From Winogradskyella sp. (GTDB taxonomy: Bacteria > Bacteroidota > Bacteroidia > Flavobacteriales > Flavobacteriaceae), in NCBI GenBank assembly GCA_013002225.1, contig JABDKL010000083.1, forward strand, positions 1-64,000: a stretch of 64,000 nucleotides of DNA, in the 5' to 3' direction. The translations under genes and the position numbers were made by a program. Below are positions 9,621-18,808 of the stretch, one piece after another. Under the pieces are notes generated by a model. The model worked only from the letters and a program-made list of their open reading frames with translations. It did no database searches and was not told the DNA's origin. Numbering within the stretch: position 1 is the stretch's first letter; each line of letters opens with the position of its first letter.

Positions 9621-10106
9621 CTAAAAACCTATTCTTAGGCTTGGAGTATTTATTCTTACAGTAGCACTAGTGCCTCTTGTATTTCTGTAACGCGGATGCC
9701 TTTCATAATAATAATGATTATGATAACCGTCATAATAGTATACTGCATAATGGTAATAGTAGTCGCCATGATGACAATGTGAATCGCAGTGATAATAATG
9801 AGACTTATAAGCTTCACTTTTTCCTCTTTTATAAGACCTATACGCCTGTCTATCCCGCTTTTTTAAATCTTTTTCATAGGCTTCTTGTTCTTCCCAAAAT
9901 TCCTTTTCCTGAACTTCGTTCTTAGCCTTAAATTGTTGTTCAAATTTGGCATCTTCAGCACCTCTTTGCTTATAATAAGTAGATTTATCTATTTTATTAT
10001 TTGATATATCTTTTTGTCCTTCTAGCTGTTGTTCTTTTTCTTGAGCAATTGCAGTTAATGATACGCATAGAATTAATACTGTTGTCAACGTCTTTATCAA
10101 TTTCAT
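9621..10106 (-). CDS. Secreted His/Tyr-rich protein of unknown function
   Basis: The 161-residue product has a clear signal peptide (MKLIKTLTTVLILCVSLTAIAQ). A charged, Lys/Glu/Gln-rich middle (about 23-95) is probably helical or coiled. A region at about 98-140 is very rich in His and Tyr, with two Cys (CDSHCHHGDYYYH). The C-terminal tail, about 142-161, has alternating beta-type residues. The His/Cys clustering suggests metal binding in the periplasm or at the cell surface, but this is only composition. I do not recognise a named family. It has its own terminator and convergent neighbour. Confidence 0.75.
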   Translation of the reverse strand: MKLIKTLTTVLILCVSLTAIAQEKEQQLEGQKDISNNKIDKSTYYKQRGAEDAKFEQQFKAKNEVQEKEFWEEQEAYEKDLKKRDRQAYRSYKRGKSEAYKSHYYHCDSHCHHGDYYYHYAVYYYDGYHNHYYYERHPRYRNTRGTSATVRINTPSLRIGF

Positions 10107-10193
10107 AATTATAGTATTAGGTTTATTATTCTTTTAACTTCACTTCATACTTAAGACACCTTATTCTCAATTTACCCTATACCAAAATCGATT

Positions 10194-10227
10194 TTATAAA
10201 AAAAGGCTTCCGAAATCGGAAGCCTTT
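10194..10227 (-). terminator. Terminator of the DUF1573-yajC operon
   Basis: An 11-bp perfect stem (10202-10212 with 10217-10227, loop AAAT) is followed on the minus strand by a T-rich run. It lies 23 bases after yajC. Confidence 0.8.
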
Positions 10228-10249
10228 AAACATTCTATATTCTAAAAAT

Positions 10250-10534
10250 TTATTTCTTTGGAGCATTAAGTTTATTACTCATTTCCATAGAAATTGCAGT
10301 ACGGTCAAATTTAATTTTGCCTGCTAAGGTTTCAATAACACAACTGTTATCTTTATCATTTAACTCTACAATTTTGCCGTGCATTCCACTTTTGGTTATG
10401 ACACGATCTCCGCGTTTTAATTCGCTTGCAAATTTCTTTTCATTTTTTGCGCGTTTCATTTGTGGTGCAATCATAAAGAAATACATCACAGCAAAAATGG
10501 CAATAAATGGTAAAAATGAACCTAATCCTTCCAT
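10250..10534 (-). CDS. yajC: Preprotein translocase accessory subunit YajC
   Basis: Small inner-membrane component associated with SecDF. The 94-residue product has one membrane helix (about 5-22, FLPFIAIFAVMYFFMIAPQ) and the YajC cytosolic segment LKRGDRVITKSGMHGKIVEL. A TTG lies one codon upstream, but the ATG at 10534 is preferred. It follows the DUF1573 lipoprotein gene by about 10 bases and is certainly in the same operon. The gene order nusB-DUF1573-yajC is usual in Flavobacteriia. Confidence 0.95.
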   Translation of the reverse strand: MEGLGSFLPFIAIFAVMYFFMIAPQMKRAKNEKKFASELKRGDRVITKSGMHGKIVELNDKDNSCVIETLAGKIKFDRTAISMEMSNKLNAPKK

Positions 10535-10544
10535 CAATATCTAA

Positions 10545-11105
10545 TTAGTTATGGTTATGACCTTCGTGACCTGGCTGTGTAGAAGTCTTTACTGCTGAGT
10601 TGCCACCATTTGAAATTGGATTTATGGTAGCACTACCTGGCTTTTGAGCAGGAGCATTAGGATCTTTTTCTACAAAAGCTGTAATTTTTACAACTTCAGA
10701 ACCTTTTTCTGTATTTGTAGTCATAGTAATTGACTTAGAAACTTTATTTCCGTTTCCTTTACCATTGAACTTAACTGTAAACTCGCCTGTTTCACCTGGC
10801 GCTACTTCTTTAGTATAATTAGATGGTACAGTACAGCCACAAGTACTTTTTACTTTACTTACTACCAACATTGAATTACCTGTATTTGTATACTTAAATA
10901 CTGTTTCTACTGGAGTACCGTTTTCGATAGTTCCGAAATCGTGCTCAGTCTTGTCAAATTTAATAACAGGAAAATCTCCTGCGTTTGCATCTCTTTCAGC
11001 TGCTACTGCAACATTTTCAGATTTAACTTTACTTGCTGCATCTTCTTTACAAGAAGTGAAGGCAACCATACACAATGCACTAAGTCCTAAGATTACTTTT
11101 TTCAT
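10545..11105 (-). CDS. DUF1573 domain lipoprotein
   Basis: The 186-residue product has a lipoprotein signal peptide with lipobox AFTSC (Cys19). An immunoglobulin-like DUF1573 domain follows at about 45-155 (FDKTEHDFGTIENGTPVETV, then STCGCTVP). The C-terminal tail is rich in Pro, Gly, Asn and His and ends in GHEGHNHN. It should be anchored in the envelope. Function is unknown; the DUF1573 fold resembles HYDIN/ASPM-type beta-sandwiches. It is the first gene of the operon with yajC. Confidence 0.9.
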   Translation of the reverse strand: MKKVILGLSALCMVAFTSCKEDAASKVKSENVAVAAERDANAGDFPVIKFDKTEHDFGTIENGTPVETVFKYTNTGNSMLVVSKVKSTCGCTVPSNYTKEVAPGETGEFTVKFNGKGNGNKVSKSITMTTNTEKGSEVVKITAFVEKDPNAPAQKPGSATINPISNGGNSAVKTSTQPGHEGHNHN

Positions 11106-11152
11106 TACTTTATTTTTTAATTAATCGTTTGCTGTTTTTTAACATTAGCAGC

Positions 11153-11160
11153 CAAAGGTA
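11153..11160 (-). promoter_or_regulatory. -7 element upstream of the DUF1573-yajC operon
   Basis: Minus-strand TACCTTTG followed by GC matches TAnnTTTG, 47 bases before the start codon. No -33 TTG is seen at 17-23 bases. Confidence 0.4.
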
Positions 11161-11229
11161 ATAATATTTTCATCTAATTAAAATTTTTATAATGTTCTTA
11201 ACAAGTATCTAAAAACACTCACGGCGCGA

Positions 11230-12174
11230 CTACATTAAGCCTCTACCCGATTTTAATTGTAAATTATCTGCCTTATATTCCTTTACAATTTTATCTAATA
11301 TTCCATTGATAAACAAACTACTTTTTGGTGTAGAATATTCTTTAGCGACTTCTAAGTATTCATTTATAGTTACCTTAAACGGAATAGACGGAAATTTTCT
11401 AAACTCACAAATCGCCATTCTAAGTAAAACACCATCTAAGCTGGCCAAGCGCTCGCTATCCCAGTTTTTGGCCTTTGCTGAAATTTCTTCTGTAAACTTA
11501 GAACTGTTTAAAAGGGTTTTATTGAAAAGTTCTTTAGCAAAAACCTTATCGTCCTCATCTTTATAAAGATCTGGTAATAATGCTGTGTCTGGCGATGTTA
11601 ATTTTAGCTTTCTAAGAATTTTAAGAATTTTTGTATTTACTACTGGTAAATCATCAATCCAGGTTAATCGCTTATCCTCAAAGTAATCATATAACTTATC
11701 GTTTGGCGCAATTATATCTGTGAAAATGTTGATAATAAAACTCTTATCCGCAGCGAAGGAATTTTCAGATTCTTTGGCGTAATCGGTGAATAATTGACTC
11801 TTTAAAATAGCTCTAAAAATTATATCGACGTACTCAAAATCTAGATCCCAAAAATTCAATTTGCGTTTTGAAATGGTTTCCTGAAGCATTTTATTGTCAC
11901 TAATTAGTGTCAACAACTGATTATCTTCAATTTTTGACGCACTTATATCTTTGGTGCTGGAAGCGGATAGTTTTTTCTGAAATTTAATATTATAGTCTTT
12001 ACTCTTTTTTTGAAGCTCTGTTAATAAAGCAAACATTGAAAGATACAAATCGTACATGCTGTCTAAGCTGTGAAATAAAAAGGTTTCATCTTTTTTAAGA
12101 TCATCACTTTCTCCGCCTTTAAAAGCATACAACGATTGCATTACTTTTATTCTGATGTGTCTTCTGTTTAGCAT
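11230..12174 (-). CDS. nusB: Transcription antitermination factor NusB
   Basis: RNA-binding factor of the rRNA antitermination complex. The product is 314 residues, about twice the length of E. coli NusB; the extended N-terminal part is typical of Bacteroidota. It starts MLNRRHIRIKVMQSLYAF. The C-terminal NusB helical core carries FPSIPFKVTINEYLEVAKEYSTPKSSLFINGILD (quoted here as two landmarks: INEYLEVAKEY and SSLFINGILD). It lies 124 bases upstream of the DUF1573-yajC pair on the same strand. Confidence 0.93.
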   Translation of the reverse strand: MLNRRHIRIKVMQSLYAFKGGESDDLKKDETFLFHSLDSMYDLYLSMFALLTELQKKSKDYNIKFQKKLSASSTKDISASKIEDNQLLTLISDNKMLQETISKRKLNFWDLDFEYVDIIFRAILKSQLFTDYAKESENSFAADKSFIINIFTDIIAPNDKLYDYFEDKRLTWIDDLPVVNTKILKILRKLKLTSPDTALLPDLYKDEDDKVFAKELFNKTLLNSSKFTEEISAKAKNWDSERLASLDGVLLRMAICEFRKFPSIPFKVTINEYLEVAKEYSTPKSSLFINGILDKIVKEYKADNLQLKSGRGLM

Positions 12175-12203
12175 GTTGTAAAGAACTAACTTTTATATAT
12201 TAA

Positions 12204-12235
12204 TTAAAAAAGGTGAATCTATTAAAATTCACCTT
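12204..12235 (-). terminator. Terminator of the leucine dehydrogenase gene
   Basis: A 9-bp stem (12210-12218 with 12227-12235) with an 8-base loop is followed on the minus strand by a T tract. It separates the dehydrogenase gene from nusB, so nusB needs its own promoter. Confidence 0.6.
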
Positions 12236-12267
12236 GCAAAAATAGTATTATTTGAGTCCTAAAAAAA

Positions 12268-13371
12268 TTATTTAGAGTTTTCTCTTTTGCGTGTTTCAAT
12301 ACGTTCTCTAGCAATGTTTAACGCCGCATTATGCGTGGTTAAATTATTTACTTTAGCATTATCTAGAATTTCTAAGGTAGTATTGTAAATATTTTCTGTC
12401 TTACGCATTATTTCTTGTCTGTCATAATTCTCTAACTCTGCGTACACATTAATAATTCCTCCAGCATTAATTAGAAAATCTGGAGCATAAACGATACCCT
12501 TATCCTGTAAAATTTTACCGTGCTTAACTTCATCAGCCAGCTGGTTGTTCGCAGCACCTGCAATAACTTTTGCCTGCAACTTGTTTATAGTATCATCATT
12601 TATTGTTGCACCCAAAGCACATGGTGCATAAATATCCATATTTTCACCATAAATATCGTCTCCACCATAGATTGTGACACCATATTTTGAACGCACCTCT
12701 TCCAAGCGTTCCTGACTTATATCTGCAATAGTAACATTGGCACCTTCATTAACAAGATGTTCTACTAAAGCCTCACCTACGTGACCAATTCCCTGAACAT
12801 ATATATTTTTATCTTCTAATACATCTGAACCAAACTGAAATTTTGCTGCGGCTTTCATTCCCATAAAAACACCATAAGCGGTAATTGGCGAAGGATTTCC
12901 TGCACCACCTTTACTTTCAGAAATACCTGTAACATAAGGCGTCACTTCACGTACTGTATCCATATCTTCTGTGTTCATCCCAACATCTTCTGCCGTAATA
13001 TATTTACCGCTTAAGGAATGGACAAACTCACCAAATCGTCTCATTAGTTCTGGTGATTTTTGCGTTTTTGCATCACCAATTATTACTGCTTTTCCACCTC
13101 CAAGATTAAGGCCAGTTATTGCCGATTTAAATGTCATACCCCGAGACAAGCGCAACACATCGTTTAACGCTTCCCACTCGTTATTGTATTTCCACATTCT
13201 GGTACCTCCTAAAGCAGGTCCTAAAACTGTATTATGTATTCCAATTATAGCTTTTAAACCAGTATCTTTGTCGTTGCAAAAAACAATTTGCTCGTGATCG
13301 TCAAAAGAATACTGACCAAATACTGGATCAATATTTTTAAGGTCTTTTGGAGTTAAAATATCTGAAGTCAT
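12268..13371 (-). CDS. Leucine (branched-chain amino acid) dehydrogenase
   Basis: NAD-dependent oxidative deamination of Leu/Val/Ile to 2-oxo acids in the cytosol. The 367-residue product fits the Leu/Phe/Val dehydrogenase family: GPALGGTRMW, the glycine-rich LNLGGGKAVI with the catalytic Lys, and YITAEDVGMNTEDM. A Rossmann domain with QGIGHVGEALVEHL follows. It has a complete promoter upstream and a terminator downstream, so it is a single-gene unit. Substrate preference among branched-chain amino acids cannot be decided by eye. Confidence 0.93.
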   Translation of the reverse strand: MTSDILTPKDLKNIDPVFGQYSFDDHEQIVFCNDKDTGLKAIIGIHNTVLGPALGGTRMWKYNNEWEALNDVLRLSRGMTFKSAITGLNLGGGKAVIIGDAKTQKSPELMRRFGEFVHSLSGKYITAEDVGMNTEDMDTVREVTPYVTGISESKGGAGNPSPITAYGVFMGMKAAAKFQFGSDVLEDKNIYVQGIGHVGEALVEHLVNEGANVTIADISQERLEEVRSKYGVTIYGGDDIYGENMDIYAPCALGATINDDTINKLQAKVIAGAANNQLADEVKHGKILQDKGIVYAPDFLINAGGIINVYAELENYDRQEIMRKTENIYNTTLEILDNAKVNNLTTHNAALNIARERIETRKRENSK

Positions 13372-13418
13372 ATCTAAATAGATTTAAGGCTGTTTAAAGA
13401 TTCTCTAAAAACAGCGTG

Positions 13419-13449
13419 CAAAAATAAATTATAATTAGAGGATTAGCAA
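13419..13449 (-). promoter_or_regulatory. Promoter of the leucine dehydrogenase gene
   Basis: On the minus strand TTG at 13449-13447, a 20-base spacer, then TATTTTTG at 13426-13419. Both boxes match the Bacteroidota promoter. The start codon is 48 bases further on. Confidence 0.65.
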
Positions 13450-13479
13450 AATATTAACTACTAAATAAGATTATCGTAA

Positions 13480-13487
13480 TACTTTTG
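13480..13487 (+). promoter_or_regulatory. -7 element upstream of the ABC exporter gene
   Basis: TACTTTTG matches TAnnTTTG and lies 17 bases before the ATG at 13504. No TTG is present 17-23 bases upstream. Confidence 0.35.
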
Positions 13488-13503
13488 ACGGACCAAATAC
13501 CAA

Positions 13504-15261
13504 ATGAAAGCACTCAAACATTTAAATAAATATTTCTACAAATACAGAATTCAGCTCATTGTTGGAGTCATAATTACAATCATTGCCAAAATTTTTGCGC
13601 TGTTTACTCCGCGATTAATTGGAGATTCTATTAATATCGTTTCGGACCGATTAGATGGCAAAATAACTCAAGAAGTTTTTGAAAGTGCACTTTTAGTCAA
13701 TATTCTATATATAGTAGGTGCGGCTGTAATTGCTTGTATTTTTACATTTCTTATGCGTCAAACTATAATCAATGTATCTCGTTATATTGAGTACGACCTT
13801 AAGAATGAAATTTATCAACACTATCAAATTCTATCCTTAAATTTTTATAAATCTAACAGAACTGGTGATCTAATGAATCGCATTAGCGAGGATGTAGGTA
13901 AGGTTAGAATGTACGTAGGGCCAGCTTTAATGTATACTATCAATACAATTACACTTTTTACAGTAGCTATTATATATATGGTTAGCACTGCGCCAAAACT
14001 TACATTATATACATTAATACCATTACCCATATTGTCTGTAGCGATCTACAAACTTAGCCGCATGATCAATAAGCGCAGTACTATAGTACAACAATCATTA
14101 TCTACGCTTTCTACATATTCTCAAGAAACTTTTAGTGGTATTACTGTTATTAAATCTTATGGAATTGAACCAAGAACTAATAGAGAGTTTGAAGGGTTAT
14201 CTTCAGAAAACAGACAAAAACAAATTAACCTAACTAAAGTTCAGGCCTTATTTTTCCCCTTAATGATTTTACTTATCGGCGTAAGTAACCTTATTGTTAT
14301 TTATGTTGGTGGAATGCAATATATGAATGGTGAGATCGAAAATATTGGTACAATTGCCGAGTTTATTATCTATGTTAATATGCTTACATGGCCAGTAGCA
14401 ACAGTAGGTTGGGTAACTTCCTTAGTGCAACAAGCAGAGGCATCTCAGGAGCGTATTAATGAGTTTTTAAAAACACAGCCAGATATAGAGAATCGCTCAC
14501 AAGAACTAACGCCCATAAAAGGAGATATAGAATTTAAAAATGTTTCTTTTGTGTATCCAGATACTAATATCGAAGCGTTAAAGGATGTTAGTTTTACACT
14601 TAAGTCTGGAGAAACATTAGCCATACTTGGAAAAACAGGCTCCGGAAAATCTACGATCTTAGACTTAATAGGTAGACTATATGACATTGACCATGGAACT
14701 ATTTTAGTAGATAATACCGAAATATCGCACCTCAATTTATACAGTTTAAGAGAAAGTATTGGATATGTCCCCCAAGATGCTTTCTTGTTTTCAGACACTA
14801 TTAAAAATAATATAAAGTTTGGGAAAGAAGATGCTACAGAAGAAGAAGTTATCCTAGCTGCTAAAAACGCCAGAGTTCATAAAAATATTATTGGTTTTAA
14901 TAAAGGTTACGACACCATTCTTGGAGAACGAGGTATCACGCTTTCGGGTGGTCAAAAACAACGTGTATCAATTGCCAGAGCGATCATAAAGCAACCCGAT
15001 ATTTTATTATTTGACGATTGTTTATCTGCAGTAGATACAGAAACTGAAGAAAAAATTCTTAAAAATCTTGTTCAGCTTACTAAAGATAAGACTACAATCA
15101 TTGTAAGTCATCGTGTATCTTCAGCAAAAAACGCGGACCACATAATTGTATTGGATGATGGTAAAGTTTTACAAGCAGGAACGCATGAATCCCTAATAAA
15201 CACAGAGGGTTACTACAAAGAGTTATACACCAAACAACTCTCTGAAAAAGAAATTCAATAA
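13504..15261 (+). CDS. ABC exporter, fused membrane and ATPase domains
   Basis: The 585-residue inner-membrane half-transporter has six predicted membrane segments (about 15-310) followed by an ATPase domain. Walker A is GKTGSGKST, the signature LSGGQ, and Walker B ILLFDDCLSAVD. The residue after the Walker B Asp504 is Asp505 in place of the usual catalytic Glu, as in MdlA-type half-transporters and the degenerate sites of heterodimeric exporters. No partner half-transporter is nearby. Substrate is unknown; family members export drugs, lipids or peptides. Confidence 0.92.
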   Translation: MKALKHLNKYFYKYRIQLIVGVIITIIAKIFALFTPRLIGDSINIVSDRLDGKITQEVFESALLVNILYIVGAAVIACIFTFLMRQTIINVSRYIEYDLKNEIYQHYQILSLNFYKSNRTGDLMNRISEDVGKVRMYVGPALMYTINTITLFTVAIIYMVSTAPKLTLYTLIPLPILSVAIYKLSRMINKRSTIVQQSLSTLSTYSQETFSGITVIKSYGIEPRTNREFEGLSSENRQKQINLTKVQALFFPLMILLIGVSNLIVIYVGGMQYMNGEIENIGTIAEFIIYVNMLTWPVATVGWVTSLVQQAEASQERINEFLKTQPDIENRSQELTPIKGDIEFKNVSFVYPDTNIEALKDVSFTLKSGETLAILGKTGSGKSTILDLIGRLYDIDHGTILVDNTEISHLNLYSLRESIGYVPQDAFLFSDTIKNNIKFGKEDATEEEVILAAKNARVHKNIIGFNKGYDTILGERGITLSGGQKQRVSIARAIIKQPDILLFDDCLSAVDTETEEKILKNLVQLTKDKTTIIVSHRVSSAKNADHIIVLDDGKVLQAGTHESLINTEGYYKELYTKQLSEKEIQ

Positions 15262-15324
15262 TTAATTGGTTAGGTTACTTTTTTTTTAGATTTTTGGATG
15301 GCAATAAAAAATATAAATTGAGTT

Positions 15325-15711
15325 ATGAGTGACTATGGAATGACGGACAAAGAAGAAATATATTCTAAAGTTTTACGCGCTGGAAGACGCACCTATTTCT
15401 TTGACGTTAGAGCTACCAAAGCAGAAGATTATTATTTAACCATTACGGAAAGTAAAAAATTCACAAATGATGATGGGTCTTTTCATTATAAAAAGCATAA
15501 AATCTACCTTTATAAAGAAGATTTTACTGAGTTTAGAGAGATCTTAGCTGAGATGACCGACTATATCATTAATGAAAAAGGAGAAGAAGTTATAAGCGAG
15601 CGCCACCAAAAAGACTACAAACGTGAGGAGTTTGCAGAACAAGAAGCAAAAACTACTGAAGACATTAAAAGCACAGATAGTTTTACCGATATTAGCTTTG
15701 ATGATATCTAA
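15325..15711 (+). CDS. DUF3276 / PUR-alpha-like nucleic-acid-binding protein
   Basis: The 128-residue product matches the DUF3276 family, a single PUR-type repeat found in Bacteroidota. It has IYSKVLRAGRRTYFFDVRAT near the start, then DYYLTITESKKF, and a helical segment ending in YIINEKGEE. The C-terminal tail (about 95-128) is polar, acidic and probably disordered. PUR domains bind single-stranded DNA and RNA; a role in RNA or DNA binding here follows from the family. It is 63 bases after the ABC gene and ends in a terminator. Confidence 0.88.
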   Translation: MSDYGMTDKEEIYSKVLRAGRRTYFFDVRATKAEDYYLTITESKKFTNDDGSFHYKKHKIYLYKEDFTEFREILAEMTDYIINEKGEEVISERHQKDYKREEFAEQEAKTTEDIKSTDSFTDISFDDI

Positions 15712-15733
15712 AAATGCTTTGTTAAATTATACT

Positions 15734-15765
15734 AAAACCCTGACAATATCGTCAGGGTTTTTTAT
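15734..15765 (+). terminator. Terminator after the DUF3276 gene
   Basis: An 11-bp perfect stem (15734-15744 with 15751-15761, 6-base loop) is followed by TT, A and a T-rich run. It separates DUF3276 from the M14 peptidase gene. Confidence 0.85.
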
Positions 15766-15794
15766 TTTTAGACTTTAACCAACTCAAAACAAAT

Positions 15795-18302
15795 ATGCAA
15801 CGTATTGCACTACTCCTATTTTTAGCAACTGCTCCACTATTTTCTCAATCTAAAACTGATTTATCGTATTATTTACCACAAGATGTACAGTACGACGCTA
15901 ACATCCCTACACCCAAAAGTGTAATTGGACACGAAGTTGGCGAATGGCATATTACACATGATAAACTAGTACAGTACATGTATGCGCTTGCAAAAGCTTC
16001 AGATCGGATTACTATTGAAGACAGAGGTAAAACTTTTGAGGACAGACCACTTATTCTTCTTACTATCACTGCCCCCAAAAATCATGATAACATTGATAAT
16101 ATTCAATCGGCTCACATAAACGCAACTGTTAGTGATAAGGTAGACAATGCCGAGAGACCAATTGTAGTTTATCAAGGGTTTTCTATTCATGGTAACGAAC
16201 CCAGTGGCTCAAATGCTTCACTTTTGGCAGCTTATTATTTAGCCGCAGCGCAAGGCCCAAAAATTGATGAACTACTTAATAATACGGTAATTTTATTTGA
16301 TCCTTCATTTAATCCAGATGGTTTGCAACGATTTGCATACTGGGCAAATTCTAATAGAGGTATGAACCTTAACCCAGATCCTAACGACAGAGAATATAGT
16401 GAAGTATGGCCAGGAGGTCGCACAAATCATTATTGGTTTGATATGAATAGAGATTGGTTGCCTGTGCAGTTGCCAGAGTCCAGAGCTCGAATAAATACTT
16501 TTCATAACTGGATGCCAAATATCCTAACAGATCATCATGAAATGGGAACAAACTCCAGTTTCTTCTTTCAGCCGGGAATTCCATCGCGTACACATCCATT
16601 AACCCCAAAGTTAAATCAGGAGCTTACTAAAGGTATTGCGACCTATCATGCAAAAGCCTTTGATAAAATTGGTTCACTCTATTATTCTGAAGAAAGTTTT
16701 GATGATTTCTATTATGGCAAGGGATCGACTTTTCCAGATATTAATGGCGGAATAGGTATTTTGTTTGAGCAAGCCAGCTCTCGAGGCCATATTCAAGAAA
16801 GTGATAATGGTATATTAACTTTTCCATTTACAATTAAAAACCAATTTACTGCTGCTCTATCTACTTTAGAAGCGGCCAACGGGATGCGAGAAGAAATTCT
16901 TGATTATCAGCAAAATTTCTTTAATAATGCTCGTAATGAAGCTAATAAAGAAGGTAATAAAGCAATCATTTTTGGTGATGAAAAAGATGCAGCTAAAACA
17001 TATCATTTAGCCGAAATATTAAACAGACATCATATTAATTTTCATGAGCTTAAAGCCGATGTTTCAATCAACGGTAAAAATTATAAAAAAGGGTACAGTT
17101 ATCTGGTACCAAAAAACCAAAAAAATACACGTCTAATTAACGCCATGTTTGAGAAACGAACTTCGTTTCAAGACAGCCTATTCTATGACATTTCTGCATG
17201 GACCTTTCCATTGGCCTTTAACTTGGACTATACGGAAACCACAACAGCTAACGCTGGCGTTAAAATTACAGATTTAAAGCACAGGCAAGGTGGTGTTAGC
17301 GCTATGAGCAACTATGCCTACTTATTTGGTTGGAATGAATACTATTCTCCAAAACTTCTTAATGCAATTCTAAAGAAAGGGCTAAGAGCTAAAGTAAGTT
17401 TAAAAAACTTTGAGGCTAATGGCAAGTCCTATGATTATGGTACTATAATGGTGCCTGCTAAAAATCAGGATATGGCATCATCCGAAATTTATGAATTTTT
17501 AAATACCATCACTCAGGAAAGCTATATAAGTATTGATGCCGTTTCGACAGGGTTAAATCATGGTATTGATTTGGGAAGTAATAACTTTAGAGCCTTAGAG
17601 ATACCTAAAGTTGCTATTTTAGTAGGCGATGGAATGACCTCCTACGATGCTGGTGAAATTTGGCACTTGTTAGACACACGTTATAACATTATTGCCACAA
17701 AGCTCGACACTAAAAATTTTGGACGCGCAGACTTAGATAGATATAACACTATTATAATGGTTAATTCTTACTCAGGTCTCAACGAGAGTAATACTAAAAA
17801 GCTAAAAAGCTGGATTCAAAGTGGCGGAACGTTAGTCGCATACCGTAATGCACTGCGTTGGCTGGATAGCCAAAAACTTATGAAGATAGATTTCAAAAAG
17901 AGTGACCTCACAGCAAAAAATATAAGTTATGAACAACGTAGCGATTATCGCGGTGCTCAGGTTATTGGAGGTGCAATTTTTGAAACTAAATTAGATCGCT
18001 CACATCCAATAAATTTTGGATATAAGAATGATAATTTAGCCATGTTCAGAAACACAACACTTTTTATAGAAGCAGATAAGAATAGTTATAATAATCCTAT
18101 TCAATATACAAAAGACCCGCTTTTAAGTGGCTATATATCAGAAGAAAATTTAGACAGTTTAAGTCTATCTGTGCCATTGAAGATTGGTGGCATTGGTAGA
18201 GGAAACATTATTGCATTTACTGATAATACTAATTTCAGAGCCTTTTGGTACGGAACTAATAAATTACTAATGAATGCTATATTTTTCCGTGAAGAGATGT
18301 AA
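15795..18302 (+). CDS. Secreted M14-family zinc carboxypeptidase
   Basis: The 835-residue product has a signal peptide of about 18 residues. The M14 catalytic domain at about 50-370 carries zinc ligands in HGNEPSG (His132, Glu135) and DHHEMG (His247 or His248). It also has FNPDGLQRF and DMNRDW, and ILFEQASSRG is a likely site of the catalytic Glu. The C-terminal part (about 560-835) includes a glutamine-amidotransferase-like beta/alpha region (VAILVGDGMTSYDAGEIW). There is no T9SS sorting domain, so it is probably periplasmic. It likely degrades peptides for nutrition. Confidence 0.9.
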   Translation: MQRIALLLFLATAPLFSQSKTDLSYYLPQDVQYDANIPTPKSVIGHEVGEWHITHDKLVQYMYALAKASDRITIEDRGKTFEDRPLILLTITAPKNHDNIDNIQSAHINATVSDKVDNAERPIVVYQGFSIHGNEPSGSNASLLAAYYLAAAQGPKIDELLNNTVILFDPSFNPDGLQRFAYWANSNRGMNLNPDPNDREYSEVWPGGRTNHYWFDMNRDWLPVQLPESRARINTFHNWMPNILTDHHEMGTNSSFFFQPGIPSRTHPLTPKLNQELTKGIATYHAKAFDKIGSLYYSEESFDDFYYGKGSTFPDINGGIGILFEQASSRGHIQESDNGILTFPFTIKNQFTAALSTLEAANGMREEILDYQQNFFNNARNEANKEGNKAIIFGDEKDAAKTYHLAEILNRHHINFHELKADVSINGKNYKKGYSYLVPKNQKNTRLINAMFEKRTSFQDSLFYDISAWTFPLAFNLDYTETTTANAGVKITDLKHRQGGVSAMSNYAYLFGWNEYYSPKLLNAILKKGLRAKVSLKNFEANGKSYDYGTIMVPAKNQDMASSEIYEFLNTITQESYISIDAVSTGLNHGIDLGSNNFRALEIPKVAILVGDGMTSYDAGEIWHLLDTRYNIIATKLDTKNFGRADLDRYNTIIMVNSYSGLNESNTKKLKSWIQSGGTLVAYRNALRWLDSQKLMKIDFKKSDLTAKNISYEQRSDYRGAQVIGGAIFETKLDRSHPINFGYKNDNLAMFRNTTLFIEADKNSYNNPIQYTKDPLLSGYISEENLDSLSLSVPLKIGGIGRGNIIAFTDNTNFRAFWYGTNKLLMNAIFFREEM

Positions 18303-18367
18303 CGACGAACAACTTTTTATAAAAAATGGTGGTCAGACACATATATTATTATTCTAAATATAATAGA

Positions 18368-18703
18368 TTAAGAGACCTGGCTTCCATTTTTTATTTGTGT
18401 TTCTGGATGCAATAAAAATACATCCTCTTCCTTAACGGCACCAACCACTAAACATTCACTCATAAAATTAGAAATTTGTTTTTTAGGAAAATTTAGTACA
18501 GCTACAACCTGTCGATTTATAAGCTCCTCTTTACTATATTGTTTAGTGATTTGCGCAGATGATTTTCTCATGCCTAAATCACCAAAATCTATTTGAAGTT
18601 GATATGCTGGTTTATTAGCGTCTGGAAAATCCTTAACCTCTACAATAGTACCAATGCGTAAATCTACCTTTGTAAAGTCCTCGAATGTTATTATCTTATC
18701 CAT
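18368..18703 (-). CDS. csaA: tRNA-binding-domain protein CsaA
   Basis: The 111-residue product is a stand-alone OB-fold tRNA-binding domain: DLRIGTIVEVKDFPDANKPAY, then KSSAQITKQYS and NFPKKQISNFMSECLVVGA. The length is right for CsaA, a small protein with reported chaperone-like activity in Bacillus. No signal peptide or membrane segment is seen. It is divergent from the thioredoxin-like gene at 18809. A role in RNA binding is supported by the fold; the chaperone role is only by family. Confidence 0.9.
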   Translation of the reverse strand: MDKIITFEDFTKVDLRIGTIVEVKDFPDANKPAYQLQIDFGDLGMRKSSAQITKQYSKEELINRQVVAVLNFPKKQISNFMSECLVVGAVKEEDVFLLHPETQIKNGSQVS

Positions 18704-18808
18704 TAACTATCAATTTAAAATTTTTAGACTACATACAGTGCAGTCGACAAATCAATGAAGACATAATGTCTTAGCTTTAAGCAGAATAACTTAAATATAC
18801 AAAAAACT

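Noticed and set aside
9677..9925. 82-aa Asn/His-rich frame on the plus strand
   Set aside because: Antisense shadow of the His/Tyr-rich protein gene; it has no promoter and crosses no intergenic space.
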